The notes beneath the pieces are model-generated. The model worked only from the letters and a program-made list of their open reading frames with translations, ran no database searches and had not been told where the DNA came from. Of a stretch of 64,000 nt of DNA, positions 18,257-27,249 are shown in pieces. How positions within the stretch are numbered: position 1 is the first letter of the stretch; every line of letters starts with the position of its first letter. The position numbers were made by a program, and so were the translations under genes. The DNA is from Candidatus Schekmanbacteria bacterium (lineage in GTDB: Bacteria; CSSED10-310; JACPHN01): contig JACPHN010000023.1 of the NCBI GenBank assembly GCA_016188575.1, forward strand, positions 80,039-144,038, written 5' to 3'.

Positions 18257-18643
18257 ATGAACACATGTAACGCTTCAACCCTCCTGGTCTGCAGCCCCGA
18301 ACCGGAGATCGCTGTCGCGCTCGAACGCAAGCTCGGCGAGCAGCGGATGCGGGTCGTGGCCGTAGCACCGGGAGTCGCCTTCGTGCGCAGCGTGATGGCC
18401 GAGCGGCCGCTGATGGCGGTGCTCGATCGCGTTGACGAGCGGCCGGTGGCGGCCCAGATGGAAGTCGAGCTTTTGAAAATCGCCAGGCCAGAAGTGCGCA
18501 TTGTCGTGCTGAGCGCGCACTCAACGCCACACGACGCGGCACTGCTCAAGCAAGGGGTGCTGTATTTCGTCGCGCAGTCATGGCGACAGGTGCTGGCGCA
18601 GGTGGTCGACGCGGCAATACAGGCTGAAGCGACAAGAGCGTGA
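18257..18643 (+). CDS. Receiver-like (pseudo-receiver) protein
   Basis: A stand-alone 128-residue protein with the alternating strand-helix pattern of response-regulator receivers, for example STLLVCSPEPEIAVALERKL, PLMAVLDRVDE and EVRIVVLSAHSTPHDAALL. The double Asp after strand 1 is missing and the usual Lys before the last helix is not obvious, so phosphorylation is doubtful. The start at ATG 18257 has GGAGAAG 7 nt upstream; a longer in-frame start at 18197 lacks one. It lies upstream of the HDOD gene and may work in the same signalling pathway. Confidence 0.6.
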   Translation: MNTCNASTLLVCSPEPEIAVALERKLGEQRMRVVAVAPGVAFVRSVMAERPLMAVLDRVDERPVAAQMEVELLKIARPEVRIVVLSAHSTPHDAALLKQGVLYFVAQSWRQVLAQVVDAAIQAEATRA

Positions 18644-18700
18644 GGCGCACCATGGTCGGTTGTACCGGCGTCGATTGAGACGCGACAAGGAGATGTCGGT

Positions 18701-18775
18701 ATGAAACGAGTACTACATCACCATGGGCACGATGTCCTGGGTAGCGGCGCGGAGCGGAAGGCGTCGACACCATGA
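18701..18775 (+). CDS. Candidate 24-residue leader or small protein
   Basis: A tiny ORF with a strong ribosome-binding site (AAGGAGAT, 6 nt before ATG). It encodes MKRVLHHHGHDVLGSG and eight more residues, with four histidines near the start. Its TGA overlaps the ATG of the next small ORF (ATGA), as in coupled leader-gene pairs. No family is recognised. It could be a real small protein, a leader peptide or chance. Confidence 0.35.
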   Translation: MKRVLHHHGHDVLGSGAERKASTP

Positions 18776-18954
18776 GTGAGGCACGCCGCGAGGTGAGCGC
18801 GGACCTGGGAGCAGGATCGCGGTGCCCGCGGCGTGCTGTTTCGAAGGAGCGTGCCGCGAAGAGCATGGGCGGCCGCAGACGCGAACGCGACCGGAGAGGG
18901 CTCGCCCCGAGGGGGCTCAGAGCGGAGCACTCCGGTGGCACAGGCGAGACGTGA
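18772..18954 (+). CDS. Candidate 60-residue basic protein
   Basis: Starts in the ATGA overlap with the preceding small ORF and encodes a highly basic, Arg/Gly-rich peptide without a recognisable fold. It fills part of the 485-bp gap between the receiver-like and HDOD genes. The composition is also what non-coding GC-rich DNA gives, so support rests only on the coupling. Nothing else is seen between 18955 and 19128. Confidence 0.25.
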   Translation: MSEARREVSADLGAGSRCPRRAVSKERAAKSMGGRRRERDRRGLAPRGLRAEHSGGTGET

Positions 18955-19128
18955 CCGGATGACCACAACGCCACGACGATAGGGCGCCTCCTTCGGCCTG
19001 GCCGACGGCCTCTGGTCCGTCTCTTTTTTCCCCGCGCTCCGGCGACAGCAATGTGATTGACAAGACCCCGCGACCGGATCTAGGAATCCGGCTATCACTC
19101 ATCGGAGCTTGTGCCAGGAGCAAACCGC

Positions 19129-19971
19129 GTGGATCGTGTCGAACAAATCGCTTCCCGTGCCGGCGATCTTCCGCCGCTGCCACAAGTGGCGTCCAAGGTC
19201 GTCCAGCTCGTGGCGGATCCGGATTCGAGCGCGGGCGATCTCGTCCGCGTGATTTCGCGGGATCAGGCGTTGACGGTGAAAGTCCTGAAGATCGCCAACT
19301 CGGCGCTTTTCGGAGTCTCTCAGGCGGTGACAACTCTGAGCCGCGCGATCACCTTGCTCGGCTTCAACACGCTCCGTTCGCTCGTGATTGCGGCATCGAC
19401 ACAAGCATTGTTTCGGTCCAAACCGACGAGCAGCTTTCAAGATCGGATTTTGTGGGAGCATTCGTTGGCGGTGGCGCTGGCAGGCCGGCTGGTGGCGCGC
19501 CGCTCCCGGTATCGCGGTATTGAGGAGGCGTTCGTCTCGGGGCTCGTGCATGATATCGGCAAGGCGGTCATGGATCGAAACATTGCGGAACAGTACCAGC
19601 GGGTCGTCGAGCTCGTATACAACGACGGCATCCCGTTCCTGGAGGCGGAGCAAGCGGTTCTTGGCTTCGACCACACGACCGTGGGCGCCCTGGTCGTGCG
19701 CAAATGGAAGCTCGGGGAGACCTATGAGGAGGCGGTTCAATGCCACCACGATCCGCGGGCTGCGACCGTCGATCCCAAGCTGAGCGCTGTCGTGAGTCTG
19801 GCCAATGCGCTGTGCGTGCGCGTGGGGATCGGTCCGGAGCGCCGCCCTGAGCTCGATTTCGGTAGCCTGCCGGCGCTCGAGATGCTCGGAGTCGAGGTTG
19901 CCGAGATCGAGGAGATGACGCAAGAAGTCGAGAAGGCGTTCAAGGAAGAGAAGGAGCTTTTCCGGCTGTAG
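19129..19971 (+). CDS. HDOD-domain signalling protein
   Basis: Member of the HDOD family, HD-related helical domains found in bacterial signalling and motility regulators. The 280 residues open with LPPLPQVASKVVQLV, followed by the conserved SRDQALTVKVLKIANSALF and ITLLGFNTLRSLV blocks. GLVHDIGKAVMD retains an HD pair, which many HDOD proteins have lost. The C-terminus is an acidic helix (about 255-280). GTG 19129 is chosen as start because CAGGAG lies 8 nt upstream; GTG 19111 is possible but has no such site. Confidence 0.85.
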   Translation: MDRVEQIASRAGDLPPLPQVASKVVQLVADPDSSAGDLVRVISRDQALTVKVLKIANSALFGVSQAVTTLSRAITLLGFNTLRSLVIAASTQALFRSKPTSSFQDRILWEHSLAVALAGRLVARRSRYRGIEEAFVSGLVHDIGKAVMDRNIAEQYQRVVELVYNDGIPFLEAEQAVLGFDHTTVGALVVRKWKLGETYEEAVQCHHDPRAATVDPKLSAVVSLANALCVRVGIGPERRPELDFGSLPALEMLGVEVAEIEEMTQEVEKAFKEEKELFRL

Positions 19972-20043
19972 CGGTCAACCGCGAGCGGCGACTCCGGGCG
20001 AAGGGTCATCCGAGCGCCGCGTGTCCCATCGGAACGAGTTACC

Positions 20044-23000
20044 ATGACCGCCAGCAGGTTTCGATATGCGTGGGCGCTACCGCTCGTCATCGCGGTCGCG
20101 GCAGGCTTGCGATTCTTTGGCCTCGGGCACGGCATTTCATTCCACCCGGACGAGCGGCATATCGTGATGGTCACCCAGGGGCTGCACTGGGGCGACATGA
20201 GCCCTCGTTTCTTCGCCTATGGCAGCTTCCCGATGTACCTGCTTTGGGCGCTGGCGCAGGTCCTCGGACGCGCGCACGGGTATTTGGGCGGCTATGACGG
20301 CATGTTCTGGATCGGGCGCGTCGTATCCGCGCTCGCCGGAACGCTGACGGTCGCCATGACCTATCGGCTGGCGCGGGAGTGCGGTTACCGCTCGAAAGTC
20401 GCGCTCGTGGCCGCGGCCATTCTCGCCGCCAACGTCTTCCACATCCAGCTTTCGCACTTCTACGCGGTGGACGTGCTGTTGACCGCGCTGACGACCGCGG
20501 CGCTCCTGGCGATCCTGCGCACGATCTCCGCGGACGGAACGTGGAGAATGCTGGTAGCCGCCTTCTTCGTCGGCACCGCCACGGCAACCAAGGTGAGCGC
20601 GCTCGCGTTGCTGGCGCCGCTCGGTGTGGCCTGGCTCGGAGCGCGTGCGCGGTCGCGGGCATGGTGGTCGCCGACGGCAATCGGCCGACTTGGCCTCGGG
20701 CTCGTAGCGATTGCCGCTGTTTTTCTCGTGTTCGAACCGTACGCGGCGCTTGACTACGCGACGTTTCGAGCGAACATGCGCGAGCAGGGGAACATGGCCT
20801 GGGGTCGCTCGGAACCGGTCTACGTCATTCAGTACGCGGGGACCGCCCCCTATCTCTATCCGCTCCAGCAGATCCTGGAATATACGGTGGGCTGGCCCGC
20901 GGGTCTGGCGATGCTTCTGGGGACACTGTGGGTAGGCGGTCGCGCGCTGCGCGGCCAGGCGCGGGCCGAGCACCTCGTCTTGCTGGCCTGGGTCATCCCC
21001 ACCTTCGTGCTCGTCGGTGCCTTTCAAGTCAAGTTTCCGCGTTACCTGCTCCCCCTGTACCCCTGCCTGGCGGTTTTTGCCGCCGACGCACTGGAACGTG
21101 TGGGCAGGGGACTGGCGCGGCTGTGGCCCAGCCGCAAGCAAGCGTTGCGGGGACTGCCTAACTGGCTGATTCTGGTGCCCGCGGGCGCCTACGCTCTCGC
21201 TTTCATGAACCTCTATACCCAGGAGCACGTATGGTTTCAGGCGTCGAGATGGATGTACGGGCGCCTGCCGTGGGGGGCCGCGATCCTCGGGGAACACTGG
21301 GACGACAAGCTTCCGCTGCATCTACGCGGCGGCGAGACGCCGGCGCGCTATCGCACGGGAGGACGCGAGTGGGAGCTGCCGCTGTATGAACCGGACGCGG
21401 TCGCCAAGCTGCGCGGTGTCGCCGACAAGCTTGCCACCGCCGATTTCATCGCGCTGCCCACGGCGCGCCTGTACGGCTCGATCCTCGGGGTTGCCGACCG
21501 CTACCCCGACACGTCGCGCTACTATCGGCTGCTCTTCGACGGCGCCCTCGGCTACGAGCTCGTGCAGACCTTCAAGGTGTCGCCGGCGCTCGGTCCGCTG
21601 GTCTTTTCCGACGAGCTCGCCGACGAGAGCTTCACGGTTTACGACCACCCGAAGGTCTGCATTTTCAAGAACCGGGACAGATTGTCTGCGGAGGAGCTCT
21701 ACGCGCGGATCGGTCCGGGCGGCAGCCCGGTCAGCCGGCCGTCGCGAGCGGAGATCCTGCAGGCGCGATCCGGCGCGACCGTCACGCTCCCGGCCGCGCC
21801 CGGTGTGCTCGCGAGCCTGATCCGCTGGCTCTTCGTGCTCGAAGTGCTTGGCCTCCTCGCCTATCCGCTGGTGGCCACGGGGTTTCGCGACGCACCGGAC
21901 CGCGGCTACGGAATCGCGAAGATCGTAGGCGTCGTGGTCACGGGTTACCTGTCATGGCTGTTGGCATGGTGCGGCGCCTTTCCCGCTACGGGGCCGGTCT
22001 TCGCGCTGTGCGTGCTGGCTCTGGGTGGCGCGGGCAATTACGCGGCGCAGCGGTGGTGGGGGGGCTGGCGGCGCGTTCTGGGCGCCGGTGGTCGACACCT
22101 CGTCGCGGCGGAAAGCGTCTTTCTTGGCGGCTTCGTCGTGTTCGCTCTGATTCGGTCCTTTCACCCTGAAATCTACTGGGGTGAAAAACCGATGGATTTC
22201 ACCTTCCTCAACTATTTCGCGCGCCTGGAGCACTTGCCGCCGAACGATCCGTGGGCCGCGGGGCGCGAGATGCACTACTACTACTTCGGGACGTACTTGC
22301 TGGCGCAGCTTCTCAAGGTAACGAGCATCGCACCGGGGGTCGGGTACAATCTGGCGATCGCGTCGGTTGCCGCCTGGCTGCTGGCGGCTTGCTACACGGC
22401 GGTGGTCGCGATTACGCGCGGGCACCGGGTTGCGCTGTTTGGCGCGGCGGCAGTGGTGATGAGCGCAGATTTCGACGTGCTCTATCGCTGGCTCGTGGAA
22501 AAGAAGCCGCTCGGTTTCGACCTGTTTTGGGCAAGCTCGCGTGTGCTGACCTCGCCTGCCATCACCGAGTATCCGCTCTGGAGCTTGCTTTTCGCGGATC
22601 TACATGCGCACGTCATCGCGTTGCCGGTCGCCGCGGCTCTGGTCGCGTGCGCCATGAGAACAGCGACAGCGTCCGCGGCGATGACCGAGGACCGGCTATC
22701 GCGATGCGCACTGTTCGGCATCACGGCGTTGTTGTGGGGGAGTCTGCTCGGAATCAACACGTGGGATTTCCTGAGCTACGGGTTCGTGCTGCTCGTGGCT
22801 CACGTATACGCAGCGCCCGGGTATGGGTGGGAAACGGGGCCGGTGCACGTGGGGCCAACGAGAGGCGTGAAGCAGATTCCGGGGATGGGGCGCTCCTTGC
22901 TCTGGGCGGCGGCGCTGGCAGTGGCAGCCGTGGTGTGCTATCTGCCGCTCTTCGCGAGTCTCCGGGGTGGCGGCGGCGGCGGGGCCAGCTTCAGCGTGTC

Positions 23001-25836
23001 GCGCGAGGGGTTGGACGAGCTCCAACAGGTCGCGCGAGTCCTGGGTCACTGGTGGCTCCTGGTCGGCGCCGCGGCGCTCGGTTTGCTCGGCGCGCGCGTG
23101 CGCGCCGGCGTCGCCATGGGGCGGGCCGTCTGGTGGCGAGCAGCCGGAGTCGGCGTGCTGCCCGTGGCGATCGCCGCCGCAAGCTGGGCACAGGCGGACG
23201 TGGCCTTGCCATGGGGGATTTTTGTCGCCACCGGTGTCCTTGCCGCCGTCGGCTCGGTGCTCGCCGACAGCGGCGGCGCCTCGCGGCGGTCGCTACGCGC
23301 GGCCGGTGCTCTGATCGTGTGTACGGCGCTGTTGACGGCACTGGCGGAGCGCTTCGTGCTCATCGATCGCATGAATACGATCTTCAAGTGCTACAACGCG
23401 ATCTGGATGCTGCTTGCCATAGCCGCGGCGGGGCTCTTGGGGATGTGGCTCGAGAGGCTCCCGGCCGGAGGGGTTCGCATTGCGCCGCGGCGCGCGCCAA
23501 TCCGCGGACTGTTGGGCGTGGCGGCGCTCGTGGTGGGCGCCATGGCCGCTGGAAGCGTCGTGGATATCGGCATCATGGTGACCCATCGCCGGGTGGATGG
23601 ACCGCGCCCGACGCTGGACGGCCTGGCCTACCTCGAGGGGCTCAGGCCGGGTGAGGCGGGATTGGTATCGTGGGTGAACCGCACCGTTCCGGGGACGCCG
23701 GTGTTGCTGGAGGCGCAGGGGCGGTCCTACGGCGACCATACGCGTCTGGCGATGTATACGGGGTTACAGACGGTGCTGGGCTGGGACCACCACGTCAAGC
23801 AGCGTGGCACGCCGGCGGAGGAGGTGCGGCGCAGGGCGCAAGATATTACGCTCGCCTACACGTCGTCCGACCCCGAAGACGCCGCAGCGGTGATCGACAA
23901 GTATGGCGTGGACTTTGTCGCGGTCGGCTGGCTGGAGCGGCGCGAGTACCCTGAGGAGGGGCTCGCCAAGTTCGCTGCGGCGACGGACCTGTTCGTGCCG
24001 GTGTATCGGCGCGATGATGATGTGCTTTACGCCACCCGACGCGCGTGGTCGGTGACCGCAAGCCGCGCCGCCGCCGAGCTTTTGGACAGCGCTCCGGAGG
24101 GTGGCGGCGTGAGTGGCGATGGCGGCGTTAGCAGCGCAAGCGCGACGGCGGGACTTGCGACCAGGCAGGGGGCGCGGCACCATGGCTGGCTCGATGCGGG
24201 CGCGCTCGGTAGCAAGCCGATCGCGCTGGCCTCCGGCCGCGGCGAAGTCTTGGTCTATGATGCCGCTGCAGGACAGGTCCGGCGCATTGGTCGTGACGGC
24301 AAGCGGAATCGGGTGCTGGAATTCGTGCCGCCCGAGGAGCTCGAAAACACGGAGGCGCTGGCTTTTGGCGGCAACGGGAAGAGCCTGTGGGCGTTGGCCA
24401 CGGATCCTTCCCGGCTGCTCCGGATTTCGCTCGACGAGGAAGCGCTGACCACGTATCCGTGGCCAACCGGAGACGCGCCGGCGCGGCCGTCGTCGTTGTC
24501 CGTGGATGAAGCCGGTGGGGTTTGGGTTCTCGACGCCGAAGGCAGCGCGCTCTGGAAGCTCGCCGCGACCGCCGGCAAAGCGGCGGGTGAGGGCGCCGTC
24601 GCGGAAGCGGAGGCGACGTGGCGGCGCGTTCTGGGACCGGAGGTGCTGGGCGACTCGCGGCCCACTGCAGTGAGCACCGGCAGCGGCACCATCTGGCTCA
24701 CGAGTGGCAGAACGCCGGAGCTACTGCGGTTCGACCCGCGCGGCAACCTGCTCGGGCGCTCGCGGTACCAGCAGCGGTTCCTGCCGGGGCTCCCTCCGTC
24801 TCCCCGGGTCGCCGCTACCGGTACGGGCGCGCTCGTTGCGGGAATCGGCGTAGACGGCGTGATCGAGCTCGACGAGCGCGGCTCGATCGTGCGCACGTTG
24901 ACCGGCGACTGGATCCTGCCGTGCGAAATCGCGGTGCTCGCCGACGCTTCGGGCACCGCCGACGCGGCAGTGGTGCTGGACGTGGTGGCGGGAGTGGCGC
25001 ACAAGGTGGGCCTGCCGAGTGGAAAGCGGTTGCTCTCCGGGGTCGAAGGCCCGGCACCAGGCGATTTCCGGGAGCCGCGCGGCATCGCTCGGGGCCCCGA
25101 CGGCAGCATCTACGTGGTCGACATGCGCAACTTCAGGATTCAACGGTTCGCGGCCGATGGCCGCTTCCTGGATGCCTGGGGCGCGGAGGGCGAGGCTGTC
25201 GGCAAGTTCAAGGACGCCACCGGCCTGGCGGTGACGTCGGACGGCTTCGTCCTTGTCGCGGATACCTGGAACCACCGAATTCAGAAGCTGGACGCCACCG
25301 GGCGGATGCTGGGCGTTTTCGCGGATGGATTCTACGGCCCACGCGACGTCAAGGAGGGGCCTGATGGGACGGTGTACGTCAGCGACACCGGCAACGGCAA
25401 GGTTGTCGTGTTTGCTCGGTCGGGCACGCGGCTGCGGGAGATCGGCGAGCGCGGCGACGCGGACGGGCTCATGCGCGATCCGATCGGTTTGGCGGTGCGC
25501 GGCGATACGGTCTTTGTGGCGGATGCAGGCAACGCCCGGGTGCAGGTTTTCACGAGCGGCGGGGCATTCGTGCGGCGCTGGCCGGTCGATGGCTGGGTGC
25601 GCGAGGGTATTCGCGAGCCGTATCTGGGTCTCGATCGCCATGGCCATCTCGTCCTGGCCGTTGCCGCGACGCACGAGCTCCGCGTCTACGGTGACGATGG
25701 GACGCTCGTGGACTCGATCCCGGTGCCTTCCCTTGGGTTCCCGACGGGCCTGGCCGTGCTCCCGGAGGAGCATGCGGTGCTCGTAGCGGATGCGCAAGGC
25801 CATCGCATCCAGAAGGTCACGCTGACGCACCCGTAG
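20044..25836 (+). CDS. Giant GT-C membrane protein: PMT-like + YYY (DUF2298) + NHL propeller
   Basis: A 1930-residue fusion. Module 1 (about 1-540) is a PMT/GT39-like polytopic membrane domain with an early acidic motif FHPDERH in its first periplasmic loop. Module 2 (about 590-1350) is the Chlor_Arch_YYY / DUF2298 membrane domain with the diagnostic EMHYYYFGTYL near 742-752 and a large non-cytoplasmic tail. Module 3 (about 1380-1930) is a beta-propeller ending in NHL repeats such as GIARGPDGSIYVVDMRNFRI and GLAVTSDGFVLVADTWNHRI. Both membrane modules resemble lipid-phosphosugar-dependent glycosyltransferases, so glycosylation of surface polymers or proteins in the periplasm is likely. The propeller would be periplasmic. 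No operon partner is visible. Confidence 0.85.
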   Translation: MTASRFRYAWALPLVIAVAAGLRFFGLGHGISFHPDERHIVMVTQGLHWGDMSPRFFAYGSFPMYLLWALAQVLGRAHGYLGGYDGMFWIGRVVSALAGTLTVAMTYRLARECGYRSKVALVAAAILAANVFHIQLSHFYAVDVLLTALTTAALLAILRTISADGTWRMLVAAFFVGTATATKVSALALLAPLGVAWLGARARSRAWWSPTAIGRLGLGLVAIAAVFLVFEPYAALDYATFRANMREQGNMAWGRSEPVYVIQYAGTAPYLYPLQQILEYTVGWPAGLAMLLGTLWVGGRALRGQARAEHLVLLAWVIPTFVLVGAFQVKFPRYLLPLYPCLAVFAADALERVGRGLARLWPSRKQALRGLPNWLILVPAGAYALAFMNLYTQEHVWFQASRWMYGRLPWGAAILGEHWDDKLPLHLRGGETPARYRTGGREWELPLYEPDAVAKLRGVADKLATADFIALPTARLYGSILGVADRYPDTSRYYRLLFDGALGYELVQTFKVSPALGPLVFSDELADESFTVYDHPKVCIFKNRDRLSAEELYARIGPGGSPVSRPSRAEILQARSGATVTLPAAPGVLASLIRWLFVLEVLGLLAYPLVATGFRDAPDRGYGIAKIVGVVVTGYLSWLLAWCGAFPATGPVFALCVLALGGAGNYAAQRWWGGWRRVLGAGGRHLVAAESVFLGGFVVFALIRSFHPEIYWGEKPMDFTFLNYFARLEHLPPNDPWAAGREMHYYYFGTYLLAQLLKVTSIAPGVGYNLAIASVAAWLLAACYTAVVAITRGHRVALFGAAAVVMSADFDVLYRWLVEKKPLGFDLFWASSRVLTSPAITEYPLWSLLFADLHAHVIALPVAAALVACAMRTATASAAMTEDRLSRCALFGITALLWGSLLGINTWDFLSYGFVLLVAHVYAAPGYGWETGPVHVGPTRGVKQIPGMGRSLLWAAALAVAAVVCYLPLFASLRGGGGGGASFSVSREGLDELQQVARVLGHWWLLVGAAALGLLGARVRAGVAMGRAVWWRAAGVGVLPVAIAAASWAQADVALPWGIFVATGVLAAVGSVLADSGGASRRSLRAAGALIVCTALLTALAERFVLIDRMNTIFKCYNAIWMLLAIAAAGLLGMWLERLPAGGVRIAPRRAPIRGLLGVAALVVGAMAAGSVVDIGIMVTHRRVDGPRPTLDGLAYLEGLRPGEAGLVSWVNRTVPGTPVLLEAQGRSYGDHTRLAMYTGLQTVLGWDHHVKQRGTPAEEVRRRAQDITLAYTSSDPEDAAAVIDKYGVDFVAVGWLERREYPEEGLAKFAAATDLFVPVYRRDDDVLYATRRAWSVTASRAAAELLDSAPEGGGVSGDGGVSSASATAGLATRQGARHHGWLDAGALGSKPIALASGRGEVLVYDAAAGQVRRIGRDGKRNRVLEFVPPEELENTEALAFGGNGKSLWALATDPSRLLRISLDEEALTTYPWPTGDAPARPSSLSVDEAGGVWVLDAEGSALWKLAATAGKAAGEGAVAEAEATWRRVLGPEVLGDSRPTAVSTGSGTIWLTSGRTPELLRFDPRGNLLGRSRYQQRFLPGLPPSPRVAATGTGALVAGIGVDGVIELDERGSIVRTLTGDWILPCEIAVLADASGTADAAVVLDVVAGVAHKVGLPSGKRLLSGVEGPAPGDFREPRGIARGPDGSIYVVDMRNFRIQRFAADGRFLDAWGAEGEAVGKFKDATGLAVTSDGFVLVADTWNHRIQKLDATGRMLGVFADGFYGPRDVKEGPDGTVYVSDTGNGKVVVFARSGTRLREIGERGDADGLMRDPIGLAVRGDTVFVADAGNARVQVFTSGGAFVRRWPVDGWVREGIREPYLGLDRHGHLVLAVAATHELRVYGDDGTLVDSIPVPSLGFPTGLAVLPEEHAVLVADAQGHRIQKVTLTHP

Positions 25837-26133
25837 GCGGCGAGGGCGGTGGCGCCTGCTTGATGGCATTTTCACCCTCCCCGCGCGCGGGGGGGGGACG
25901 AGGATTGGGTGGAGTAGATCGTTGTTGTCGGGTTGCCAGACCTGGACAGCGCCGTCGGTATTGACGTTCTTGTCGCACCTCTTTAGGATACGGGCTGACG
26001 CTTGGTCGCGCCGCTTTGGCCCCGCTGCGAGCGCTGATCCTCTTGGGATGGGGAGCGCCAAACTGGTCCAGCAAGCCTGCCGCCGCCGGAAGTGAAGGCG
26101 GGCGTGCAGCAACTGACTTAAGGAGAGTACGAC
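25837..26133. other. Intergenic region with GC-rich palindrome
   Basis: No gene is seen. At 25875-25899 CCCTCCCC-GCGCGC-GGGGGGGGG forms a strong GC hairpin with a run of nine G that may be unstable. The rest looks like a leader for the next gene, ending in AAGGAG 8 nt before its ATG. The hairpin could terminate transcription of the 5.8-kb gene, but no T run follows. Confidence 0.4.
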
Positions 26134-26637
26134 ATGGGGTTTTCCCAGGTGCTGGAAGCACTCGCCGACCGCCGGCTCGAAGAGGCCGCCGCGGACCTGG
26201 AATCGGCGCTGGGACTCGATTGCGAGGAGGAGATGCTCGCTCTGCCCTTACACCTGTTGGCGCTCATCGAGTTCCTTCGCCGCGAACCGAACAACGCGGT
26301 CGAGTTTCTCGAGGAAGTGGCCGATATCGAGCAGCGCCTCGGGTACGAGACTCTCGGTGACCATAGTTACAAGCAGGTCGATCTGGTGGCAGACCCCGAG
26401 CAGAACCTGGCGAGTTTGGCCAAGCACTACCGTGAGGCCATAGAAGCCGCGCAGCTCAAGAACAACTACCTGGACGCGGCGTTATCGCTGAAATCCCTCG
26501 GCGAGCTATTTCTCGTGCGCGGGGAGCGCGATCGGGCGGTGGGCCTGTTCGAAAAAAGCCGTCTGATGTTCAAGCGGGCCTCAGACCCCGCAGCGGGGCA
26601 CCTATCTCAGTGGTGTACGCTGCTGGCAACGCATTGA
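26134..26637 (+). CDS. Small TPR-like helical protein
   Basis: A 167-residue, acidic, all-helical protein. The C-terminal half contains a TPR-type unit, LKNNYLDAALSLKSLGELFL followed by RGERDRAVGLFEKS. The N-terminal half, with MGFSQVLEALADRRLEEAAADLE, fits the same pattern. It has a good ribosome-binding site (AAGGAG). The last 68 bp overlap the convergent sortase gene. Function unknown. Confidence 0.65.
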   Translation: MGFSQVLEALADRRLEEAAADLESALGLDCEEEMLALPLHLLALIEFLRREPNNAVEFLEEVADIEQRLGYETLGDHSYKQVDLVADPEQNLASLAKHYREAIEAAQLKNNYLDAALSLKSLGELFLVRGERDRAVGLFEKSRLMFKRASDPAAGHLSQWCTLLATH

Positions 26638-27238
26638 CCACGAGCGCGGACGCCTTGCCGGCAGCGGGCTGAGCGGCCAGCGCGCGCACGACGTATCGCA
26701 GTCGTGCCGACCGCAGCCCGTGAAACGGGTAGCAAGTGATCAGCGTCAGGGTGTCCGCCGCGGTACTATCGAGAACGGCCACGTCGGAAGCGTGGACTAC
26801 AGTCGTTTCGACGGCGCGGTAGCGGACGGTGCGGCCTGGTGTCGTCACCATGATCTCATCACCCACCTCGAGGTCGGCCAGAAACGCGAACCACGAATCG
26901 CGATGCCCTGCAATGACGACGTTTCCGGGCGATCCGGGCCAGGCCGTGCCGTCAACGTGCCCTGGCCCGAAGGCGAGCGAGCTACCCGAAGCACCGCTCA
27001 AGACCGCTCGGCGAACACCGAGCCGGGGGACTTCGAGGCGCGCGATGGGATACAGGTCCGCCCACGACCAGGGGCGGTGGTGGCCAGCGTCTTTGAGATG
27101 TGCCACCAGCGCCCGATCGATCAAGACTGCGGCAAAGGCCGCCTTCGCCGTCAGCCAGAGTTGCTCTCCAAGCAGCGCCAAGCCGGCGGCGATCAGCGCT
27201 GCCGCGACTCCGAGCCGGGTGCGCCGCGACGCGATCAT
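26570..27238 (-). CDS. Class GN (proteobacterial) sortase
   Basis: Membrane transpeptidase that cuts a C-terminal sorting signal and links the protein to an acceptor. It has 222 residues with an N-terminal membrane helix (about 9-28) and a catalytic domain with His112 in IAGHRDSWF, Cys169 in TLITCYPF and Arg181 in ARLRYVV. The TLITC-YPF form is typical of the sortases found singly in Gram-negative bacteria beside one VIT/VWA target, which is what lies 11 bp upstream here. ATG 27238 is the start. Its 3' end overlaps the convergent small TPR-like gene. Confidence 0.92.
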   Translation of the reverse strand: MIASRRTRLGVAAALIAAGLALLGEQLWLTAKAAFAAVLIDRALVAHLKDAGHHRPWSWADLYPIARLEVPRLGVRRAVLSGASGSSLAFGPGHVDGTAWPGSPGNVVIAGHRDSWFAFLADLEVGDEIMVTTPGRTVRYRAVETTVVHASDVAVLDSTAADTLTLITCYPFHGLRSARLRYVVRALAAQPAAGKASALVVNALPAAYTTEIGAPLRGLRPA

Positions 27239-27249
27239 GGGCCGTCTCC

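Noticed and set aside
24721-26112. A 463-codon minus-strand frame opposite the NHL region
   Set aside because: Shadow of the NHL repeats; no domain and no ribosome-binding site.
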